Below, piece by piece: positions 1-12,044 of a stretch of DNA of 64,000 nucleotides (position 1 is its first letter; every line of letters begins with the position of its first letter). The stretch comes from Cavia porcellus (Eukaryota > Chordata > Mammalia > Rodentia > Caviidae): contig NW_026947502.1 in the NCBI RefSeq assembly GCF_034190915.1, positions 37,354,785-37,418,784 on the forward strand, written 5' to 3'. Position numbers and translations under genes: made by a program. Below the pieces are notes generated by a model that was not told the origin of the DNA, searched no databases, and saw nothing but the letters and a program-made list of their open reading frames with translations.

Positions 1-1375
1 TCCAAACACACTTAGCCAGCTTACCTTTGACAAAGGGGCCAAATACCTTAACTGGAAGAGATACAGCTGCTTTAATATATAGGGCTGCAAAACTGACTTT
101 CTACATGCCAGACACTAAAACTGGACCCTGTCTTTCATCAGGCACCAAATTAAAATCAAAGTAGATTAAAGACCTAAATATTAAAACAGAAGCACTAACT
201 CTAACAGACGAAAAAATAGGTAGAAGATTTGAAAACATTGGTGTAAGCAAAGACTTTATGAATAAATACTCAATTGCCTATGAACGATCACAAAGAATCA
301 ACAATGGGGATATCATTTTATTAAAAATCTTTTCACCTCAAATTTATATACCAACAGAGTGAAGAAATAACCCAAAGTGTAGGGAAACATTTTGCCAGCT
401 CTTCCTCAGAAAAGAACTAATCTCTCAAATATTTGAAGAACTAAAAAAAGTCAGACGCCCCCAAATTTAAAGGGCCAATCAAAAATGGGCACTTGAAATG
501 AATAGTTAATTCTCAGATGAAGTGTAAATAGCAAATATATGAAAAAAATTTAACATTACTGTTAATTTGAGAGATGCAAATTAAAACAATGCTGATATTC
601 CATCTCACTCCAGAATGAAAGGCTATTATAAAGAAATCAATTAATAACAAATGCTGTTAAGGCTAAGAGAAAAAAAAAATCTTTCCCACTGTTGATGGAA
701 GCGCAGACTGATACAACCACCATGGACATCGGTGTGGATATTTTTCAGAAACTAAAACTGGAGGTACCATCAAACCCAGCTCTATCCATTTGGGTATCTT
801 CCTGAAAGCATCATACCATCATGACATATGCACATCCATGTTTAAAGTGGCACATATTGTAATAGCTAAATGTTGGAAACAGCCGAAGTCTTCATCAGCT
901 GATGAATGGCTAAAGAAGATGCAGTGTTTTTATTTAATACATTGAAGTAACACTCTACCATGAAGGGGGATACGTTTAAGATGTTTATACATAAATGAAT
1001 GAACCTTGAGATCATACACAAGTGAAATACCCCAGACATGTATGTTTAAATACTGCATTGTTTCTCTGATGTGTGACACTGAGAGTATAAATAAGGACTA
1101 AAATGTATAAAAGGTATTAGGAAATGTGAAGAAAATATTCAAATGAGGAGCATAAGGGAGAGAGGAGGGGGAAGGAAGGAATGGAAAAGAAAATAAAAGA
1201 ATAGAAGGAAAGAAATGGAAACTAAGTTTTTATAAATAAGAAGGTGAAGAGTTGAAAGGAGGTAGACAAATAGAAATAAAAGAAGAATCAAAATATATCA
1301 TATATAGGTACAAATTCCCTAGGATGTTATTATAAATGTGTCTAAAATGTATCAATAAAGAAAAGAAAAATAGAA
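1..1375 (+). mobile_element. L1 3' end (ORF2 C-terminal part and 3' UTR)
   Basis: Degenerate L1 sequence running in from the left edge. Positions 1-1060 follow the last third of L1 ORF2 in order: the stretch after the reverse transcriptase, then the 'two-thirds conserved' C-terminal blocks, including a degraded cognate of the STEEWIKK...YTMEYYSAIK segment near 890-960 and the final SEI/KYCIVSL-like block near 1020-1065. An A- and AG-rich 3' UTR follows and ends near a run of A-rich sequence at about 1360-1380. Many stops and frameshifts are present, so it is non-coding. The 5' part lies outside the window. Confidence 0.85.
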
Positions 1376-1975
1376 AAGGGGCAGGCCACCTACAGAAGAG
1401 GATACTAGCAACACCATCAGAGTTCCAAGGTTCTTGTGATTCTTGTTACAGAAGAGCATAGGGATAAGGGGAAACTGAAGACTTAAGTCTCAGTGCTGGG
1501 CAATTTGAGATCTCACCCCAGTTCTCCCCCTTTTCCATCTAGCATCCTGTCATTTGGTGACTTGCCAATTGTCACATCTTTTGTGGGTGGATTTGTCCTT
1601 GACTGAGAATATTTGGTTTTAGTAATATAAGAATAGCCACAAATGTCTATCACTTTTACAAATAATTTTAAAGTCAGGGTGAGGCAAGAATTGATAATGT
1701 CTTATGTAAAGGAAAACATTCTGAGGTTTTAGACTGCTTTGCTGCTACAAGTTCTGAAGTACTGGACACCATGTTTGAATAGATAGCTAAAAATACTTTG
1801 CACTGAGATGGTTTAGTATGTACTATGCCCATGTGTTTTTTGTTACATTAATCTCCCAGCAAAAATAATTTACAATCATCACATCTATTTTTAACTTAAG
1901 ATAAACTGCTGCAGAAGTAAAGAGAAATGTGGAGCTACATACTGTCCTATGTTCTTTAATGACTTTTTTTTCTTC
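1376..1975. other. unassigned sequence
   Basis: About 600 bp with no recognisable gene, repeat consensus or long frame. It is AT-rich and ordinary in composition. Confidence 0.5.
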
Positions 1976-2085
1976 TTTTTGCTTTTTTTTTTTTTGTTTT
2001 TTTTTTTTTTTGGTACCAGAGATTGAACTCACGACCCCACATTTCCCAAGCGGGCAATTACGCCACTGAGCTAAACCCCTGGCTT
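1976..2085 (-). mobile_element. ID-like tRNA-derived SINE
   Basis: On the minus strand a tRNA-like head reads in the order A box (TAGCTCAGTGGC-like), anticodon region, B box (GTGAGTTCAATCTC-like), then GGTACC and a long A tail, seen here as T runs at 1976-2010. It belongs to the same SINE family as the copies at 17936, 26361, 27525, 33286 and 43490. Its anticodon arm is more diverged than in the others, so it is probably an older copy. Confidence 0.85.
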
Positions 2086-2835
2086 ACTGGTCCTGTGTTC
2101 TAATACATGTTTTAATATGTAGACTACAAGAGCTTACAATACTGAAACCATCAATATTTACCTGTGTTTTTGGCTTGCCATTGATTGCAGACCTCACTTG
2201 TCTGTGCTGGACATTTTTTCTTCAGTAATTCCTACTCTAAACACCTAAAATGTCAAAATTTAGGGCACTCACCAAAAGCAATTCTGAGATATTGACAAAG
2301 AAAAAAGGATGCAGTAAGAAGCTATCTGGCCAGAGAATCTTTTTTTCAAGGTGGCAGGGTCTATGACCGTGTGATCATCAATATGCCTGTAAAAAGCAAA
2401 GCAAAGGTTGGTTACAGAAATTTGTATTAAGATATCAACTCATTTGGGAAATTCTGGATATAGAATAGTTTCACATTTTTGTCAGAAAATTCTTGAATGT
2501 TTGTTTTCTAGAGCCTATCAATTTCAATTTTGTTTTCTGTTACCGATACCTAAATCCAGAGCTGCTAACAGGGCATTTTAAGTAAGAAAGTCTATTGATA
2601 TCTTTTTTAAATTAAATACTTACACAATTAAAAGAAACCAAGATAAGGGTGGAAGAAGACAGAATGGTCAGCAGTAGAGGAAGAGTTTCTGTGAAAGCTG
2701 CCATCCAGTCAGTGAAACACAGCAACATGAAGAATACAAGAAGGAGCAAAGTGGGTGCTCTGAACCCAGGAAGAATCTGAAGTGTGAACTGAAGCTTATG
2801 GAAAGAGTGAACAGAGAATCTTCAATAAAGAAGGA
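2086..2835. other. unassigned sequence
   Basis: About 750 bp between the SINE and an L1 start. I see no gene and no repeat I can name. Confidence 0.45.
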
Positions 2836-4540
2836 GGTACAAACAGGAAACTCTCTAACACCGAAATTAGGGACACCACATTGTTCACAGTAGCCTCCAA
2901 CAAACCAAAATATTGGGAATCAGTCTAACAAATGAGGTAAATAATCTACATATTGAAAATTATAGTACTTTGAAAAAGAAGATCAAAGAGCATGTCATAA
3001 AATGGAGAGATATCCTTTGTTCAAGGATAGGAAGGACCAACATTGTGAAAATAGTAATGCACCCAAAATTATTATACAGGCTTAATGCAATCCCAGTCAA
3101 AATACCATTAACTTACCTTATGTATTTAGAGAAAACATTTCTAAAATTCTTCTGGAAACAAAAGACACCTAGAATAGCAAACGTATTCCTGGGCAACAAA
3201 GGCAAAGCTGAAGGCATTTCAATCACTGACTTGAAATTATACCACAAAGCTACAGTGATAAAATCAGCACGGTACTGGGAAAAAAACCCCAGAGCTGAGG
3301 ACTAGTGAAACACACTAGAAGATGCAGACACTTATCTATCTTATCTTTGACAGAAAAGGCAAGAAGAAAGCCTCTTTAATAAATGGTACTAGAAAAAAAG
3401 TGACTTTCCATATACTGAAGATTCAAACTATACACATACCTAACACCTTGTACTAAAGTAAAAATAGATTGAAGATCTAAGTATTAAAATAGAAACACTA
3501 AATCTACTTAAAAACAAGGTAGGAAGAAATCTTGAAGATGTAGGTGGAGGCAGACAGTTCATAAACAAAACACAATCTGTACTGGAAGTGCTTCAAAGAA
3601 TCAACAACTGGGACTTCCTCTTATTAAAAATTTTTTGCACATTGAAAGAAATCACCAATAAGAGTGAAAATACAACCCACAGAGTAAAAAAAAATTAGAC
3701 ACCTGTCCCTCAGACAAAGGACTTCTATCAAGAATTTATGAAGAATTGAAAAACATTGGATCTCCCAAATTCAAGGACCCAATCCAAAAATGGACAGCTG
3801 AGATGAATATACCCTTCTCAAATGAAAAAAATACAAACAACAACTAAATTTATGAAGAAACATTCAATATCACTGATTTTTCAAGACATGCAAATTAAAA
3901 CAATACTGAGTCAGAATGGCTACCATTTAGAAATCAACCAATGACAAACGCTGGAAGGGCTGTGGAGGAAAAGGAGTGCTGCTGGTGGGAGTGTAGAGTG
4001 GTGCAGCCACTGTGGAGACCAGTATGGAAATTCCTCAAAAAATTAGAATAGGATGCCCCTTTCAACCCAGTTATCCTCTTCTGGATATCTTCCCAGAAGA
4101 ATTAAAAGTACTGTATCACAATGATATATGTGTACCATGTTTATAGCTAGATTTGGGAAACAACCCAAATGCCCATCAACCAAGGAATGGATAAAAAATA
4201 TGTGGTCTTTTTATACAATGAAATACTACTCAGCCATAAAGAAGAATATACTGGAGACTTTTATAGGTAAATGGGTGCAACTCGAGACCATACTCATAAA
4301 TGAAATAAAGCAGTCACCATAGTACGAGAAGCTGAAATGGTAAAATTCAAAATATACAACAGATATCACAAAATGGGAAGAAACTGTTCAAAGGGAAAAA
4401 GAAAACATGAATAGAGCAAAGGAGTTAAGAGGGAAGAGAAAAGCAGTAAAATTATATATATATGATAGGAGATTTATACTAATTTCTCTTGGAAAGGAAA
4501 GATTTGTGTTAATATTATTTGGACAACTAAATGCCTATAT
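2836..4540 (+). mobile_element. L1 3' half (late ORF2 and 3' UTR)
   Basis: The plus-strand sequence begins at the ORF2 block after the reverse transcriptase (cognate of 41290 in the full-length copy) and runs through the ORF2 stop near 4325 into an A-rich 3' UTR. It lies tail to tail with the minus-strand 5' half at 4600-8480, and the two halves barely overlap in element coordinates. No convincing poly(A) tract or target duplication marks the 3' end. Confidence 0.8.
2913..4325 (+). pseudogene. L1 ORF2 C-terminal fragment
   Basis: A decayed piece of L1 ORF2p, the endonuclease/reverse transcriptase. An open stretch at 2913-3305 matches the post-RT region, with recognisable blocks KIVMHPKLLYRLNAIPVKIP and LEKTFLKFFWKQKTPRIAN. 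A second open stretch at 4128-4322 covers the C-terminal [13 protein letters not shown]...YTMKYYSAIKKN block. The frame between them is broken by stops and indels. No catalytic residues are in this part. Confidence 0.8.
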
Positions 4541-4599
4541 TTTGTACTCTGAGTAATTAAAGATAACAATACACAATATATTAATGATTGTTACCCTCC

Positions 4600-6540
4600 T
4601 ATAATCTTGTTTTTGTCTGCTTAGTATGATGCTGCTTGCTGGTTTGTCATACATGGCTTTTATCATATTGAAAAACCACGTATTCCAACTTTCTGTAAGG
4701 TCTTTTTTGTTAAATCTTGGACAAGTGTTGGAATTTATCAAAGCCTTTTCTGCATCTATTGAGATGATCATGTAATTTTTATCTTTGGCTTTGTTGATGT
4801 GATATATTACATTTATTTGATTTGTATATTTTGAACCATTCTTGTATTCATGACGTGAATTCCTCTTGATCATGGTGTATAATCTTTTTGATTCTTTGTT
4901 GCATTGTGTTTGCTAGTAATTTATTGAGAATTTTCCATTGAGGTTCATTAGAGTGTCTGACCTATTTTTGGTTGGGTCTTTCTCTGTTTTTTGTATCAGT
5001 GTATTACTCGCCTCCAGGAATGAATTAGGGAGAATTTCTTCCTTTTCAATTTCATTAAAGTGTGTGAGGAGTAATAGCATTAAATTTTCTCTAAATTTCT
5101 TGTAGAATTCAGGCATGAATCTATCAGGATCTAGAATTTTATTTGATGATGTGTTTAATTACATTTTCAATTTCAGCAATTTTATATCTTCTTTTCAATT
5201 TCAAAAATTTTATATCTTCTTGATTGGTAATTCATAAAATTTTTATATCTTCTTGATTGGTAATTCCTGTGTTTCTAGGAATCCATCCATTTCCTCTGTA
5301 TTTTCCAGACTATGTGAGTAAAGATTTTCAAAGTAGGTGTTGATGATCTTCTGAATTTCCACAAAATCTACAGTAATTTCACCCTTTTCATTCCGCATTG
5401 CATGAATTTGAGCTTTGTCTCTCCTTTTCTTGATGAGGTTGGCTAGAGGTTTATCAATTTTGTTTATTCTTTCAAAGAACCAACTCTTTGATTAATTATT
5501 TGTATTGCTTTCTTAGTCTCAATTACATTAATTTCTGCTCTGATCTTCAGAATTTTCTCTCTTGTATAGGCTTTGGGCTTGACTTGTTCTTTTTTTTCTA
5601 GAAGCTTGAGGTGCAGCATTAGGTTGCTTATTCGTGCTCATTCTGTTTTCCTGATGTGAAATTCATTGCTATGTATTTACCTCTTAGAACCACTTTCACT
5701 GTGCCCCATAAGTTTTGGTATGCTGTATCTGCATTTTCATTGAATTGCAGATGTTTAATTTCTTTTTAAATTTTGTCTGTAACCCATTGGTTGTTCAGAA
5801 GGATGTTATTTAATGTCCATATGTTTATGTAGGTTTTGCAGTTTCTTTAGCCATTAATTTCCAATTTCATTGCATGGAATAATTACAATTCCTTTGCATT
5901 TACTTAAGCATATTCAATGGGCTAGTATATGGTCTGTTTTAGAGAGTGTCCCATTTGCAATTGAGAAGTATGTGCATTCTGATGTTGGTTTGAACACTGT
6001 AAATGGCCAATAAGTACATTTGGTCACATGTTTGATTGAGTTCTGTTATTTCTTTGCTGATTTTTTGTCTAGTTGATGTATTTCTTTGTGACAACAGTTT
6101 ATTAAGGTCCCATATAGCAATTGTTTTATTGCTTATTTGATTTTTAATATCTGTTAATATTTGTTTTATATAATTAGGTGCTCTCATATTTGGTGCCTAT
6201 ATATTTATGATTAGTATATCTCCCTCTTGAATTTTTCCCCTAACATGTATATAGTGACCTTCTTTATCTCTTTTGATCATTTTTAGTTTGAAGTGCATAT
6301 TATCTGCAAACAAAATAGCTACATGTTTTCTTCTAGATTTTTGTTGTATGGAAGATTATTTTCCATCCTTTGACTTTCAGTCTATGAGTTTCTTTTTGAG
6401 TTAGATATGTTCCTTGTATAAAGCATAATGTTGGATTTTGTTTCTTGACCCATTCTGCCAATCTGTTTGTTTTGATTGGTGAATTGAGGACACTTACATT
6501 GATGATGATAGCTGATATGTATTGGCTTATCTTTATCATT
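4600..6540 (-). pseudogene. L1 ORF2 remnant (endonuclease and part of RT)
   Basis: The N-terminal endonuclease start is visible at 6536-6333 (NVSVLNSPIKTNRLAEWVKK, then ...QKETHRLKVKGWK). A later endonuclease piece lies at 6187-5939. RT blocks are at 5116-4913 (LLLTHFNEIEKEEILPNSFL) and at 4873-4600, including IISIDAEKA, the motif A region. The FADD motif and everything downstream are missing, and many stops are present. Confidence 0.8.
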
Positions 6541-6599
6541 TTATTTTCCTGATGTTTGTTCACAGCTCTCCCCCTTTGTTTAATCACTTGCCCTGCCAG

Positions 6600-7660
6600 G
6601 TGGTTTGTTTCTGTTGTTGTTCTTAGAATTGTGATTGTTTTTTTCTTTGTCTGGAATTTCTTTTAGTTCTTTATGTAGTGTTGGTTTGATGGATATGAAT
6701 CTCTTCAGTTCTTTGTCATAAAAGGATCTTACATCTCTATTAATTTTGAAAAATAGTTTTGCAAGGTACATCAATCTGAGTCAGAAATTGTTTTGTTTCA
6801 GGACTTGAAATAGTTTACTTCAAGACCCTCATGACCTGAGGGTTGATGTTGAAAAGTTGACCATTATTCTGATTGACTTTCCTTTGCAGATGATCTTTAT
6901 AGGTGACCTGTTTTCTTTCTCTAATTTTAATATTCCCTTGTGCTGAATTTCTGAGACCTTGATTATCATTTTTCTGGAGATTTATTTATGACTTTTTAGA
7001 GGGCTATATGCCTCACTTATCTGTATGTTAGATTTTGTTCCCAAATTTGAGAAATTTTCTTCTATTATTTCTGCAAATATTTTTGTCATTTATGTTGACT
7101 ACTGCTATTTATTGATACTTACAAAAGTTATACTGTTTTTGTTTGTGTTATCTTAGAACTGTTTAATTACTATTTCATGATCCTTTGTTATTTTTAAGAG
7201 ATCTTTCCTTTCATATCACTATCTGTGATCCTGTCTTCAAGGTCTGAAAGTCTATCTTTGCCTGTGTTCACATGCTTTTGCCAGCTTTCAATGGATTTTT
7301 TAACTGCCTATCTCTTTGAATGTTTCATGCATTCTATTTCTTTCCTATATTGTTCATTCAAGTTTGCATCATCTTCTTATGCTCCTGTATTTTTAAATCT
7401 ATATCTTCTTTGGGTATACTGATCAATTTCTTCATTAACAGTGTCATTTCCTTTTTTTTTAACCTGAGAGATTTCCTCTATAGCCTGAACTGATTTCCTC
7501 TATAGCCTGATAATTATTTTCTTTACTTCAGTTGCTATGTTTATAGCATTTTCAGAAGTGTGTTTTGCATTTTCTTTTATGGTGATGTCTCCTGTACTTG
7601 TTCTGGATAGGCTGGAGATCTGAGATTGCATTCTGCTTTTTTGTCTTATCATTTTCACTT
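6600..7660 (-). pseudogene. L1 ORF1 remnant
   Basis: Decayed ORF1p, the RNA-binding nucleic-acid chaperone of L1. The N-terminal segment near 7630-7500 (SRMQSQISSLSRTSTGDI...) aligns with the ORF1 start of the full-length copy at 37978. The coiled-coil and RRM parts in the middle are out of frame. The C-terminal end appears at 6774-6580 (FYDKELKRFISIKPTLHKEL...). Several frameshifts make it non-functional. Confidence 0.75.
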
Positions 7661-8029
7661 GTTGGTTCATATTTTGGTCTTTTCTATAGCACCAGTCTTG
7701 GCTGCCCATTGTGTACATTTTAATTGGAGTTCTACTGTTTGACTGACATTCACCCAGTTGCTGAGTACCACAATCTAAGAGAGGGGCAAGTCACCTGAAT
7801 TCTTCCTGCAGGTCCAGTTGGGTGCGTCCTGGATTCTTCCTAGGCTGAGTAGCCTATGAGTATTGATGTGTATCAACCCTTGGCTTGTAACAGTACAAAT
7901 GTTACTATGGCTTCAGATTTTTCCCAGGCTACTAAACCCACCTGTCCATGGTATGTGCCCCAGCTGGGGCCCTACTATGTCACTGGAGGCTTCTCTAGCA
8001 TCCTTTGTATAGTAGAAGGGGGACACCAG

Positions 8030-8345
8030 CACTCTGTCAAACTCAGCCAAGTTCTGCCAGGTGGAAGTAGGGCTTACCTGTGTTCTTATTAGTCCACTGG
8101 GTTGGGGGAGGTCTCAGTGGTGCTCTTGCAAGCCTGCTGAACTCCTGTAAGTGGGAGAAGGAGTCACCCATACTTTCACCAACCTACTGAGGTCCTCCAG
8201 GTGGAAGAGGTTACTGGCACTCAAGCAGGCCTGATGAGGTCTGGGTGGGGGGAATACACACGCGTACTTTTGCCAGTCCACTGAGATCATCTGAATGGTT
8301 AAGAGTGGGTCACTGGGTCTCTCGTGGGCCCACCAAACTCCTCGC
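8030..8345 (-). repeat. Tandem ~48-bp monomers in L1 5' UTR
   Basis: Seven diverged units start near 8035, 8091, 8130, 8180, 8227, 8274 and 8326. Each carries a variant of CCTACTGAGGTCCTCCAGGT followed by a G-rich and a CT-rich stretch. They sit in the 5' UTR, where rodent L1 promoters are often monomeric, so they are plausibly the old promoter array of this L1. Confidence 0.6.
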
Positions 8346-8483
8346 TTTTCACCAATATAAAGAGGAGCAACAGTTTCCTTCCAGTTTTCACCTTTGTCCC
8401 CATTGCAGTTAGGATCCCAAGGTGCAGACCTTGGCCAAAGCTCTGGGAGAACAGATTCAAAACTATAGTGTAAAAGTGCATTC

Positions 8484-8790
8484 ATTTAACTCAAAATGTC
8501 TCAAGTTTATCCTTTTTTATAGCAAAGTAGTGCTCCCATGTATATCTAAACCACATTTTCTTTACCTCTTCATCCATTGATAGGCATTTTGGCTGTTTCT
8601 AAGATTTAGTGATTATACATTGTGCTGCTAAAAATATAGGTGTGCATATATCCTGTTTAAAATGATGAGTTTTACTGTTTTCAGAAGGTACGAGAAGAGG
8701 AATACCTGAGTACTTTTAGTTTCTTTGAGCAGTAATCATAGTGGTTTTCATACTGGTTATATCAACTTACATTCCCACCAAGAGTGGCAT
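8484..8790 (-). mobile_element. L1 ORF2 C-terminal fragment
   Basis: The minus strand matches the last part of L1 ORF2 (cognate of 42540-42800): the block around the 'first-then-second person' C-terminal repeats with TATA-rich codons and the GGGAATGTAAGTT end at 8770. It is cut sharply at 8790, where a different L1-associated block begins. It may be an old deletion product or a separate insertion. Confidence 0.7.
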
Positions 8791-9990
8791 ACAAGGAAAA
8801 AGAACTGATCACAGCAACTATATCACCTTGGCTCAAGTAGTATTAATCAGTAAGAACATTCACATCCAGCACAGTGTATTAGAAAATGACACACTGTTAT
8901 AACTCTTAATTTGCTACCTTTAACCACAAGTGGAAGACTTATATAAGAAAATCTAAAGCAAATCAGAATATGGTTGCAGCAAATATCCCCATGGTACAGT
9001 GATTTTACATTCAGGGGAGAAAATTTTAAAGTTTAAGAGCACAAAAGAGAAACAAAATAGGAGAAAGAGAGTGAAAGCAAACCTGAAAGAGTATCTTAAC
9101 TTTGGGAAACTGGTGAAGAAGACAGAAAAAAAAAAAGAAAATTTAAATAAAAATAAAAAGTAAAAACAACATTCATACTCATAAATAAGCAAAAACAATC
9201 AAGGAAAAAGAAAAAAATGGAATTTTTCTGCAACATTAAGTTTGTGGTTATCTTCTGCGGTCTATAGTTTTGTGTAAAGTCCAATTCAGAGTATGTCTTT
9301 GCTGTCACCAGTAACAAAGGAGCCAGAGTCCCAATCTGTGAAAGATGATCCCAGAAAGCCTGCAGTAGGATTAGAATGGGCCAATAATTCTGGTGCTTTC
9401 AACTCCATTGAAGTTAAGGTTGATCCTACACTCTGGTTGTAGAATTGGGGCCTGAGCTTTTCAGTTTACAACACTCTGTGTGTCTCTTGCCAGCCAGACC
9501 ATGAGTCTCTAATCTGGGATGCCTCACATGGTTTTACATCACTCATTAGGAACTCTGAGATAAATCCAGGCCACAGCTGCTCTGATCCTTGATTCAGTTT
9601 GCCTCTCCCTAAAATAACTTCTGGACAAGATTTAGAGGATACTTAGAAAGGAGTTGATAATCAGCTGTTGTATCTCACAGCATCTACTGCTCCATTATAC
9701 TGGTGAGTTTCTACCTTGAGCCCTTTATAGGCACCCATCCTCACTGTGTCTCTGTAGATTTGAGCCTCCTCTCATGCTGCAAAGAGAAAGTGCAGCTTGC
9801 CGTCTCTTTTTTCTGCACTGAGGTCTGTCACTTCTCTTTCCCTATGGTCTCCAATTCTCCCATTAGAGCCTTCCTGGGTCCCAGGGACCCAACTCCATCC
9901 CCAAGTTGTTATACTTCATTCTCTGTATTTCAGATTGCTGCTATTGTTTACTACCCTTCCATCTTCCCAGAAATCTTATGATTTCAGAGG
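8791..9990 (-). repeat. Old L1 5'-UTR-like block (copy 1)
   Basis: The part at 8870-9560 is similar throughout to 46580-47260: for example CTTTGGGAAACTGGTGAA at both, then CCAATTCAG..GTGT, then CTGGTGCTTTCAACTCCA. The second copy lies immediately upstream of the ORF1 of L1-2, which makes a 5' UTR the likely identity here too. No long coding frame is conserved between the copies. Strand is inferred from the second copy. Confidence 0.55.
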
Positions 9991-10267
9991 TTATTTCTTA
10001 TAGAGCACATTGGACTATTGTATGCTAAGATACCTTCCAAAGCTAGCATTCTTTGGGTGAATATATATGGTAACTCAATCAGTGACATTTGTGAAGTGCC
10101 TCTTTGCATGTGATAGTTTGCTAACATAATTAGATTGCTGGAAATGTGATTTGGGCCTCTGATTGTCTATACTCTAATAAATTAATGATGTGCTGATACT
10201 AATGACATTTGAGCATCAATATCATAGTAATTTCATTTATAAAATTAAAGGAAAATAACTTTGTATC

Positions 10268-10641
10268 TATAATGACTAATGCATTGTATCAACTTGAGAA
10301 GTTTAGAAGTTTGAGAAAGTGACTCATCAAAGGGCCAGGGTTCTCACTTTGTAAACATCCTGAGCTATGCAAGAGAAGGGCATGAAGATGGTGTGGGTGG
10401 GTAGCCTGCTTACAATACAAGGGAGGAAAAATGGCTTACTTTCTTTCCTTTTGCTTTTGTTGCTTTTACTGTTCTTCCCCGGCCTTGAACTGCTGCCATG
10501 CCATGCTGTGCCATGCCACCCTGCTTTGAAGTGAGCTGACTGTTGACTGAAACCTCCACAAACTGTGAGCTAAGTAAAATTTTCTTTTCTTAATTTTAGG
10601 TGTCAGGTATTTTGTCTCAGCAACAAGAGAAAATTAAGACA
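10268..10641 (+). repeat. 5' LTR of MaLR element
   Basis: Starts TATAATGACTAATGCATTG and ends TTAAGACA. It contains the MaLR end signature GACTGAAACCTCCACAAACT, a degraded AATAAA-like site (AAGTAAAA) and TATTTTGTCTCAGCAA. It aligns along its length with 11057-11424. Confidence 0.8.
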
Positions 10642-11056
10642 AAATTTGGTACCAGAGAAGTAGGGTGGTTGCTGTGACTATAACTGACCATACGGTTCAA
10701 GAGCCTTTTGGGATGGCTTATGGGAAAAGCTTGGAAAGGGTCAAAGATGTCACCTGAAAGAGTAGAGCTGGAATGCCTTAGCTTGTTCTGTATGGGAGAT
10801 TCTGGTCAGAGCTCAGAAAACAAGTAAGGACCAGTTTCAGGAGGTTTCTGCTGGGAAGAAGAACCACGTTGGCTGCTGGAACCCAGATATATCTTATGGC
10901 TTGGCAGAAAGTTCATCTGCATTTTGCTCATTCTTATGGGTTATTAAACTTGTTTTATAATGTTCTAGATGTGAAAGGGTATGAATAAGCATGTCTTTGT
11001 GTCTAGAAACCCATTTTAAAAAATGTGTCTCATTGCCAAGTAGACAAGAGATGGAT

Positions 11057-11424
11057 TGTAATGATTGATACATTGTATCAACTTGAGAAGTTTGGAAGTT
11101 TAATAAAATAATTCAGAAAACATCCAGGGTCCTCACTTTTCACATGCCTTGAGCCCGTGCTAGAGGAAGACATGGAGATGTTGTGGGCAGGTAACCAGCT
11201 TACAATAGAAGGGAGAAAAAGGGGCTTGATCCCCGTTTTACTATTGCTATTTTTGCTGTGTTCTGTCGCTTTGAATTATTAACCCTGTGCCATGCCACCC
11301 TGCCTTGAATCCAGCTGATTATGGACTGAAACCTCCACAAACTGTGAGCTAAATAAACCTTTCCTTCCTTAATTTAGAGTGTTGGGTATTTTGTCTCAGC
11401 AATGAGAGAAGAATAACTGAGACA
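11057..11424 (+). repeat. 3' LTR of MaLR element
   Basis: Starts TGTAATGATTGATACATTG and ends ACTGAGACA. It carries AAATAAACC as polyadenylation signal near 11350. It is the partner of the LTR at 10268, and the two differ at many positions, indicating an old insertion. Confidence 0.8.
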
Positions 11425-11454
11425 GAATCTAAAAGTATTGATCAGTGTATTTAG

Positions 11455-11805
11455 GAGTTGTTACAGTTTTGATCTGCAAAATCCTCTAAAAGCCCACATG
11501 GGAAAAGTATTGTTACTAGGTTGTGGTGCTACTGGGAGACAGAAGAATCTTTAAAAGGTGGGACCTAGAAGAAGGAAGTTAGATCACAAGAGGAATGCCC
11601 TTAAAGGTAATACTGGAACCTTTGCTGCTCAGCAATCACTCAGAGCAACATTGCCCTACCACACACTATTCACCATGTTGTTTAGTCTCCTCATGGGGTC
11701 AAAGGTAAGAGGTCAAATGACTGTAGAACTAAAATAAACCTCTCCTTTTTTATAAGTTATTTATTGTAGTATTTTATCATGGTAATACAGCTAACACCAT
11801 AGTAT
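11455..11805 (+). mobile_element. MaLR/MLT-like solo LTR
   Basis: Starts near GTTACAGTTTTGATCTG, contains GGTGGGACCTAGAAG...AGATCACAAGAGGA and an AAATAAACCTCTCC polyadenylation region, and ends CATGGTAATACAGCTAACAC. This layout is typical of MaLR-class LTRs. No internal region is attached and target duplications are not obvious. The subfamily is uncertain. Confidence 0.6.
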
Positions 11806-12044
11806 AGGATGCTTTTTCCTAAAATCATATCAATTTTGTCATTTATCAATACTATAATTTACCAATATGCCCTGTTCAGTTTTTGTTTTCTGTTTTTAGC
11901 AAAGGAAGAATGAAAATTAATTTTATGTGCTAGTAGCTTGGCTATAGTACACAGGTATTTACTCAATAGTAATCTAGATGCTACTATAAAGGTATTTTTG
12001 TAGATGTGATTAACATTTACAATCATTTGTCTTTAAGTAAAAGA

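Larger units (their letters stand above)
4600..8480 (-). mobile_element. L1 5' half: 5' UTR, ORF1, ORF2 up to RT
   Basis: Reading the minus strand from 8480 down gives a GC-richer 5' UTR (8480-7730), an ORF1 relic (about 7660-6600) and an ORF2 relic (about 6540-4600). ORF2 stops just after the reverse-transcriptase block corresponding to 40980 in the full-length copy, so the 3' quarter is missing. Local duplications such as the 30-bp repeat near 5205-5266 interrupt ORF2. It lies against a plus-strand L1 3' half. Confidence 0.85.
10268..11424 (+). mobile_element. MaLR-type LTR element, internally deleted
   Basis: Two similar LTRs flank a short internal region of about 415 bp (10642-11056). 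The internal part begins with TTTGGTACCAGAGAAGT, resembling the tRNA-Leu-type primer-binding site of ERV-L/MaLR elements, and carries the MaLR internal words TGGTTCAAGAGCC and GCCTGAAAGAGTGG in diverged form. Flanking 5-bp target copies GTATC and GAATC differ at one base. It has no coding capacity, as expected for a MaLR, and much of the internal region is lost compared with the copy at 30679. Confidence 0.8.

Noticed and set aside
8030..8345. Regularly spaced repeats as a CRISPR-like array
   Set aside because: Units are diverged and contiguous, with no constant repeat/variable spacer pattern, and they lie in a mammalian L1 5' UTR.
2836..8480. Twin priming as explanation for the tail-to-tail L1 halves
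   Set aside because: Twin priming places the inverted 5' part upstream of the sense 3' part. Here the order is the opposite.
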